Positions 56,311 through 64,000 of a DNA stretch of 64,000 nucleotides are shown here, piece after piece. The stretch's first letter is position 1. Each line of letters opens with the position of its first letter. Origin of the DNA: Ampullaceana balthica (Eukaryota; Mollusca; Gastropoda; Lymnaeidae); NCBI GenBank assembly GCA_944989445.1, contig CALYLW010000499.1, forward strand, positions 791,838 to 855,837, read 5' to 3'. The translations under genes were made by a program, and so were the position numbers. Under the pieces are notes generated by a model. That model worked only from the letters and a program-made list of their open reading frames with translations. It was not told where the DNA came from and did not search any database.

Positions 56311-58699
56311 TAACGTAAGTATATATAGCGTTCAAGAGTTGATGCTTGTTACGCGAACAAAATACACAAAATAGAAGAGTAATTAACAAGAAAATCCTTA
56401 AAAAAGAGAATTAGAATCTACTTACAAATGACTTCTTTTGCTAAGCGATCCACAGGGTCAGCAACGATATTTTCTGAGCTTTCTCACTAAAACACGAACA
56501 TAAAAATTGGTATTTTATTTAATGCACTTTACATGAAATTCCCAATTGGCTTGTGTGAGAAAATATATTTCCCTCTCAAGTCTTGGCCTAAATTCCTGCA
56601 TTGATTAACTTGTAACATGGACGCTGCTATAAATAAACATTTAATACCCACCAAACTTTTTTCCTTTATAATTTTGTTTAGTTGCCCGTGTGCGTAACTT
56701 TTCCAAGAATTACCATGTGCTCTGGGGGCAGAAAATGATACGATTTGCACAATTTTGAATTAAACTATATGACCAATAAAAGTCAATCAAGTATAAAATA
56801 TAAAAAACCAGCGTGGGTAAAGAATCGGTCTCGTTTATTCGTTAGGCCATTGAGTCTAGATGATTTACAGAATACATACTTCATATTTAAAACAAGAAAC
56901 ACAAACGAGATGTGTGATCAAATCAATAAATTATAACTTAATTAATTGATAAATTCAAAAGTAAACATTTAAGTACAAGTAAACTTCATGGTTATTTTTA
57001 GATCATTCCAGAAGATGGAATAAATAAGATAAAGACGTTTAAAGTGAAAGCCTTTAAGAAGAGATATTGGTTAATACAAAATAATAATAGGTTTTAGACA
57101 AACTGCTGTGTATTTCTACATCTTGTCATACGAAACCATTAGTGACCCCAAAATATTTTCATTACGTAATAAAAGCTATACGGAAAAACCAGCTACGCCG
57201 ACAAAAATAATATTGGCTTGAAATGAAAGAAGGGCGCTGTCTTATGTTTCATATGAAAGAAGAATGCATTTCTCTCCTAAATACCGACACTATATAATAG
57301 ATAGCCGTTGAGACAAGCCAATACTGTTATTTACCCCCTCACTCCTCCGTGCACTCCCATCCCCGCCTCTCTTTAAAATAATACCATCTCTAACTGAGTG
57401 ACTAGTGTATTTTAGCTGTGTACAAATTAGTGACTTGGTTCACGTTTATTTCAATACACTTAAACAGACGCACAGTCCAATTGAGAAATGAATAACACAA
57501 TAAACGATATCAACAATTTGCTGACAATTTACAATCTAAAAAAACAATTTTTAAAGATCAGTTTATTTTATATTTAAAAAATTAATGAATATATGCTAAT
57601 GTTCCTGTTTCCTTTACAATTATGTATCAAGATTTTTCAAGTCATAGTCAATTTTTTAAAAATATATTTTTAATAAAATAGCACATTACATATATTTTTT
57701 TATGAAATGACATGTACTTTAATAAACGTAGCTTGATTGAGAATGTGTAATTGTTTTTGTACTTTCCTTTTACACGCTTCTTTTAACACCAAAGTCATTT
57801 TCACTGTAAACATTTTCATGAATCTTCTGATTGGAAAATGAAGTATACAAAAGAATTGTATTCCTTTGTTAAACAGACACGAAATAAAATTTATGATTTC
57901 ATTCTTTTTAAATTGGAACTTTTTGGTGAAACGGAAGCACAATAAAATACTTGTTTTATTTAAAAATTGTCTGAAAGTATTTTATATGCGATCTGTTTTG
58001 TTCAATCGATTTGCCTTTAACGAATAGAGAAAGAGGTCACTCATCATGTAAGAGACTATAAATATTTATACAGATTGTTTTTCATTCTCTGTTTTGTCTA
58101 TAGGGCTGTGAATTATTCTTCTATACAGGTTTTAAAATCACATTATTACAGCATGCGATTTTTTCTTTGTTCCACAGCTCTATATAACTTAATTTGAATT
58201 TTGTTCCTTGTCTGATATTTTTTGTATGTATTCTTACAGCCAACTGTAAGTTGTATCTTAGAGAGTAAGTTCAGTGTACAATTCAGTCATATTAGAACCA
58301 AATGGCTAACTGAAATGTTCGTATACAAAGAGATAGTTAACAAATAATGTTTGGCACATTTTCATCGATGCAATAAAACGTTTACATCAGTAAAATTCCG
58401 CTACAAAGTTTGGGTAAATATCTGCTGACAAAGTCTCATATGAATTTGTAAAGTAGCCTCAACCCATGAAGAAAAAAACAAACTTTCTACTGATCTTTTT
58501 TTCTCATCAAAATTGCTTTATACTTTATATTCCCTTTGATTGGTAAGAATTCACACTCTCTTTCTTTGACTGAAAGGTTCAATTAAAATTATAACGTCAC
58601 CACATAAAGTTTTGGCTAATCTCAATGCATCTATTGAGTATTCCATTGGTTTCTCTGTGAGTAACCTTTGCAACTTGTTTTTAGAATTACATTGTAAAA
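56311..58699. other. Unique-looking AT-rich sequence
   Basis: 2.4 kb without a convincing gene. A short inverted pair (atattggcttga near 57210 and caagccaatact near 57322) could be ends of a 125-bp MITE. Open frames at 56529-56750, 57700-57942 and 58551-58733 (minus) show no domain or compositional support. Confidence 0.45.
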
Positions 58700-59204
58700 A
58701 ACTATAGATAAAGCTTTCTAGGTCATAAGACAAATTGCGACTGCAACGTCAAGACGGATATTTTATAAAAAATAATCAGTTTACTGATCGCGTGCCCTTA
58801 GTAAACTAAATGAGAAGAAGAAAAATATATCTACTTGGAGTTATTTTGTTTGTTTTCTAAACGATTTTACACTTTTTTAAAATTAATATACAATAAAATA
58901 AGTAGTGAAGGGAAAAATTAACTATATAATTAAATGACTTAAACTTTTATATTCAAACCAATTATTGTTGGAAAAAAAACGAAAGTGAGTGAAGCATTTT
59001 CATTCATTGTTAAGACGTCATTGTATTCTACTCCTAAGTGCCTGTATTATTTTATAAATATTTGGTACGATTGTTTTCTGTTTAATAACTGTTTACATTC
59101 GAAACTGCAGGACATTTTATCAGTTTTTAGCTACTTTTTTTATTTCATGTTTTTTCGACGTCTTAATTTGAAAAGATTGTGAGTTACTTGTGTCTTTATT
59201 CTGA

Positions 59205-59460
59205 TTTGATCTCACCTCTACATACAAGTCATTAGTTGTGTCTTTATTCTGATTTCCTCGGAGCTCTACATACAAGTCAAAAGCCTTATTTAAAAGCCTG
59301 ATTGCAGTCTCACCCCCATTACTTTACATACAAGTCAAGAGTCATGGGAGACAAGATGTTTCTATGTTGTTCTGGTTTTATAGTTGTGTATTTGTTCAGA
59401 CTTGATCTCACCTCTACATACAAGTCATTAGCCATGGGAGACAATTTCTATGTTGTCTTG
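59205..59460. repeat. Irregular tandem repeat carrying ATG
   Basis: Four variants of a 48-90 bp unit with ttgtgtctttattctgattt, cctctacatacaagtcatta and, in two of them, gtcatgggagacaa. SD2 copy 1 has two such units at 17672-17830. Confidence 0.8.
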
Positions 59461-59793
59461 GGTTTAGCTGAAAAAGGGGTGTGTCCCAAGTATTTTGACG
59501 TAAGCATTTATTCTCTGGTTGGTGTTATTAAGATAATATTTAACTATTTAATGTTTGAAGTGACTTAGGTCAGTAAATATCTTGGAATGTTATTAAATCC
59601 ATAGTTGTTTAAAATTTAGTGAAAAAATAATGATCAACTCCGAAATGACAGACAGTAGATTTATTACAGAAGAACAATTAAGAAAACAAATCATAACGTA
59701 TACGAAGATGTGACTTTACCTCGTCGCCTCATTCATAAAAATGTGCTATTACACGATAGGATAGTGGTTAAATTAACAAACGTAAGATATTAA
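59432..59793 (+). pseudogene. Unidentified gene-like remnant in SD2 copy 2
   Basis: Not recognised. Three pieces are visible. First, gccATGg opens MGDNFYVVLGLAEKGVCPKY, parallel to MGDTFYAVLGLAGKGVCRQY in copy 1. Second, ATG at 59630 opens MINSEMTDSRFITEEQLRKQ and stops at 59713. Third, overlapping it in another frame, YEDVTLPRRLIHKN then VLLHDRIVVKLTNVRY runs 59701-59793 and stops at the same place as in copy 1. Pieces two and three could be one reading with a single-base shift near 59700. The polar composition of these two is unlike the surrounding AT-rich noise, but no known domain is evident. Confidence 0.3.
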
Positions 59794-60089
59794 AATATAT
59801 TGATGACAAAATCACGTTAACATTTTATTTATTCATTATTTGTTAAAACTTGTTTTAGTTGAATTATTTTTTTAAAATATATAATTTCGTTCTAAATAAA
59901 AAAGTACAATTTCTTACTTGAAATAAAGCATAATAAGTACTGTTATACACAATAGCCTAAGTTCTAGGTGAGGTTAGAGTTGGTAAACTACATCAATACA
60001 TACACAAACGTATTTGATTTCGGCAGTCCTTTTAGTTTTTGAAGCCTTTTCAAATTTATCTAAATTTGTGTACGTGTGTCTATTTATAA

Positions 60090-60925
60090 TAATCATTAGA
60101 GGTTGTCCATGAAATAAGCAGAAATAGATAAATGACAGCTTTGCGTTATTGCAGTACTATTATTCAAACAAATATAATACAAATAATCGTTCAACTATTT
60201 GAATGAAAAAAAAACACCATCTTAGGCAAATCTGCTGTGCATTGACATTATATATCCCAACAGCGCTGCACCACAAAGCACCAGTTCTTATTATTTAGTA
60301 TCACATTTTTCTTGACAAAATATTTGTGTCAAGATGAGTTGTTAAATAATTTTATTCAACTTCTTTTAAAATCTAATTTACAATTATATGAGGCAAAGAA
60401 TTATATATTTGTGTCACGTCAATTTTTAATTATAGTACAGTAGGCTAATTTTTACAAATATTTATTTGGTTTGACACAATGATGTTAAAATGTTACATGT
60501 TTGAAATTAAGGAAACTATCAAATACATACTATAAGTGTTGTTTATACATAACTCTAATTATTTCACAAATTTGCAGCTCTCGCACCATTTGCTGAATTC
60601 TTAATATATCCAAGTGGCACGCCACTTGACTTCGATCCCTATATTTAGGGACACAATATCAATAATTGCAATAATTCCCCTACCAAGTAGTTAACACTGA
60701 ATTCAACAACCACAAAATCACGTCTTTATTTCATGCTATATTGCTGATGTTTATGAGATTAATAACTCGAACTTTTAAAAAAAGTCAACACTATTAGCTT
60801 CATGTCCACAAATTTACATACCGCTAATTTAACATATAAAAAACTATAAATATTTTCTGAAAATATTACTTTTTATAAGGAGCTTGGAGGAGTCTGTAGA
60901 CTGTAGACATTGTATAACAACTGTG
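60090..60925 (-). repeat. Dispersed repeat R1, copy H
   Basis: Uninterrupted reverse copy: box gctgcaccacaaagcaccag at 60265-60284, palindrome CAAGTGGCACGCCACTTG at 60611-60628, ccctatatttagggacacaa after it, and sub-repeats (ctgtagactgtagacattgt, aacaactgtgttaacaacat) at 60890-60940. It is the cleanest reference copy in the window. Confidence 0.85.
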
Positions 60926-61759
60926 TTAACAACATGGAGCATTGGGGAATGTAAACATTTCATAAAATCGTTCATTGTTAGCGTATCGTGTTATTTAATG
61001 TATTGATGTTTTTGTTAATGTAAAATAATTTCAACAATATTTTTCTATTTAATTATAATGCATTGTGGGCTTACGGCTCAGACAAATATGACTAGACAGG
61101 AACTGCTAATGGGACAACATGTTAAATAAGGAATTGTTTGATAGCAGTTAGAATAACGTGTATTAAAGAATAAATGTGACAGTTAATATGAGCTCAGAAA
61201 AAACGATTTCATAGGAAGGGTTAACTAAGATGAACTCTGCAGTTTTAGACTTATCATGCATACGATTTGAAGAATGGAAAACTATTAACATTATGCTTGA
61301 AGTGTTTCTGTATTGTGTTTGGTAAATATTGAAAGCAGGTTTATATGTATTTGCGTTTCTTTTTTCTTTTATAAGTTACTAGAAATATACATGCTCTTTG
61401 TAGCGGGAGTGTGCTGACCCTTTTTCCAAGTAATAATTGCTGGTTATTACAAACTTTTATTTGCCCAGTTATATTACAGATTCATCAATTAGTTAAAATC
61501 TTATGGGAAACAGTGATATTCCATTTTAAGGAAGAAAAAATAAATATAATTAAATATATTTAAGAAAAAAAAGAGAGAGGAAAAAAACAACAGACACAAT
61601 TATTTAATTTTTACCATTTTACCGTGTGAGTTGTTTTCACTTAATGAAGTGCCTTTTAACATTACCTTACTATTTAAAAGATATGATTTATTAAATAATG
61701 AATCTTGACGACCATAATAACTAAATTTACTATTTCATTCCAACTTGTACTAAATAAAC
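60926..61759. other. AT-rich sequence without recognised features
   Basis: Apart from the tail of the R1 sub-repeat, no gene or repeat is recognised. Confidence 0.5.
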
Positions 61760-64000
61760 ATAACTGATAGGTTTTCTGAAAGAGCTCTACCACCCTCGTC
61801 ACTCAAAAAGTTCATGTATAATTACGACACTGCATAGTAACACAATTGTAAGTAATACAATATTTGTAATCGCGTCTATGAGATAAAGAACATATGGCAC
61901 TATCACTTAAAAAGGCAAAGGCTTCATAACTCATAGCGCCAATAAACAAAATTATAAATGTACTTTCTAAAATACTTTTTTTTTAAAAACGTCGTATTAA
62001 AATGATATCAACAAATGTGCACACCATATTTAGACAATAAAACATTATGGAAAGCTGGCCGCATAAAATAAAGTCTTGTTATAAGTAAATGTACTGGACT
62101 AAAGTAACTCTTTCTTTTGACGTATTCATACTTGTTGTAACAGGGAAATAATATTTAAAAAAATTGTATGTCTCTAAATTTTGCGATCTATATTAACGGT
62201 TTTTATGCAATGTGTATAATTTCAAAAAAGGAATCATTTTTTAGTTCCCTATTTCTGATAAGGCATCATATTTTGTAAATTATATTCAATACACACACAC
62301 ACCAGATTTTGTTTCTGAAAAAAAAATATATCCACATTAAAAAAAAAGATTCAACCGTGTGTTATTACGGTCATCTGAAAAATGATTAAAAAGCAACTTT
62401 AGAAATGGCCTATGTTATTCCGACTACAAAGGAATGAAAATACAATGTTCAATTCGTAATTCATATTAATTAAGTGTTTTCAGGATCACTTTATTAAATT
62501 TAGTCAACTTCTGTTAATACGTTCAGTAGCGAAAGTTTACAATGTATAGTGTATATATATATATATATATATAGCTTATGTAAACTTTTTTAAAAAGTAA
62601 GTTTTTTTGAAATAGGTCATCGCTTTCAACATAAAATAAACTCGCTACATCTATGGTTTTTAATTAAATGTCGAGTTATAAATTATATTTAAAAAAATAG
62701 CAATTTAATTCACACATGTAAAATATTAATCCAATGCATCGTGGAAAAAATGAAATAAAATAATTTAAACACATATCTAAGATATAAAGCTCAGTTGATG
62801 TGTGTATGTTTGTATCCATTAAAAAAGGCTACTGCATTGTTGACATTCTTCCAAAAGATCTCTACCAATTTCGTCACTAAAAAAGCTCATATATTTACGA
62901 CACTGCATCGTAACACAATTGTAGATAATACAATATTTGCATTAGCGTCTATGAGATAAAGATAATATGGCATTACCCCCCTTTAAAGGCAAAATTTAAT
63001 TAACCTATAGCGCCAATAAATGAAATTATAAATGTTATACATAAAATGTACTTTCTAAAATACTTGAAAGAAACTAAAGCAGTCGTTTTAAAAAGAATTC
63101 AATAAAATGTGCGTACGGTATTTAGACAATAATAATAAATTGTTATAGTAATATTCTGGCTTAATAAAAAGTCTGCTCATAACAACTGGACTAAAAATAA
63201 CTCTACTTTTGTAATCTATTTATAGTTGTTCTAACATGGAAATAATATTTGAATTGCTATATATTTGTGTCTACATTTACGATTAAAATTTACTGCTGTC
63301 TGCAATTGGTATAATATCATAAAGGAATGAAATTCTTTTTTGAGTCACTTTTATTGCCCAACAACAGAGTTTGTTTCTAAAAAATAAAAAAAATAAAAAA
63401 ACAATTGTCTTTTAAAAAACGAATGTAAAACAGTCCCAAAAATTGATTTTAAAAATGACCTATGTTAATCCAACTTCAAAGGAATGAACATAACAAATTC
63501 AATTCGCAAAAAAAAATAATTAAGCGTTTTCAGGATAACTTTATTTAGTTTAATCTACTAAGTAAATAGGTCCATTAGCCTATGTGTAAATTGTATAAGT
63601 GTATAGCTTATGTAAAAGACAATAGCTTATGAAAAGACAAACAAAATATAAATGTTGTATTAATAGGACACAGCTAAATTTAAGATGCATACACGAAAAT
63701 GTGCGCACAGTAATCAGGCGATAAAAGATTTTAGAACGCGCACCGCTCAACATGAAGCCTTGAAAAAAAAACCTGACACAATTATTACATAAATAGGTTT
63801 TTATTAATTGTCGAGTTATGGAACAGAAAATAATTAAAACAAATTTGCAATTAATTCTAAACGTTTAAACAATTAAATCTAATGCATGGTGTGGCAGTTG
63901 TAATTAAATATGTTTACGTGTCTATCTAATATATAGAAAGTACCAGTAAAGAAAATGACAATTCTTTGTACTGCAAAGCTCAAATTAAGAAGCGTACACG
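61760..64000. repeat. Tandem duplication of about 1.08 kb
   Basis: Two diverged copies, about 61760-62835 and 62836 to the window end, align in order: ctctaccaccctcgtcactc with ctctaccaatttcgtcacta, cgtctatgagataaaga in both, atagcgccaataaa in both, gggaaataatattt with tggaaataatattt, and gtcgagttat in both. The offset is 1075-1085 bp. The second copy may run into a third outside the window. There is no coding frame in either. Confidence 0.8.
62551..62573. repeat. TA microsatellite
   Basis: (TA)n of about 11 units within the first copy of the 1.08-kb duplication; absent from the second copy (agtgtatagcttatg near 63598). Confidence 0.95.

Larger units (their letters stand above)
58700..60925. 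repeat. Segmental duplication SD2, copy 2
   Basis: The partner of 17180-20040. It has a single 46-bp unit instead of an array, no Helitron-like insertion, and about 160 bp (59590-59730) missing from copy 1. Confidence 0.85.

Noticed and set aside
57208..57335. 125-bp MITE with 11-bp inverted ends
   Set aside because: Only one copy is seen and no target duplication was found; the inverted pair could be chance in AT-rich DNA.

Overview
This window looks like AT-rich, gene-poor nuclear DNA of an invertebrate animal. The mix of decayed LINEs, Helitron-like elements, hAT and piggyBac debris, a tRNA-derived SINE, a solo LTR and very long minisatellites would fit a mollusc such as a gastropod, but that assignment is inference. 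I see no bacterial-type genes, no rRNA and no CRISPR array. No intact protein-coding gene can be defended. The long open frames are reading frames through tandem repeats whose unit length is a multiple of 3, and the rest are transposon remnants.

Layout. 1-3670 is one copy of a diverged segmental duplication (SD1) whose partner is 46165-50380; comparing the two exposes later insertions in each, including a 5'-inverted LINE at 1570-2600. 4400-6290 holds a 29-bp minisatellite and fragments of an endonuclease-type LINE. 6590-10260 holds a dispersed repeat (R1) and two Helitron-like elements. 10306-16952 is a run of five minisatellites, mainly 4.8 kb of a 30-bp unit. 17180-20040 is one copy of a second segmental duplication (SD2, partner 58700-60925) carrying a gene-like remnant. 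20985-33330 alternates dispersed repeats R1 and R2 with a solo LTR, a SINE, a hAT-type MITE and LINE pieces. 33990-34335 is a piggyBac transposase fragment beside an 8.1-kb array of a 21-bp unit (34475-42610). 42761-43672 is a non-autonomous element with both Helitron termini. 43673-53108 is MITEs, SD1 copy 2, a long-hairpin element and nested repeats. 53949-55500 (minus strand) is the only place with a gene-like architecture: a CCAAT-type promoter, an untranslated exon, good splice sites and a damaged open frame with Mutator-like transposase-style sequence, followed by a Helitron 3' terminus at 55998. The remainder is AT-rich unique sequence, SD2 copy 2 and a 1.08-kb tandem duplication at the end.

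There is no operon or pathway here. The most informative feature is internal: the paralogous copies act as empty sites, so several insertions can be defined to within a few bases from this window alone.
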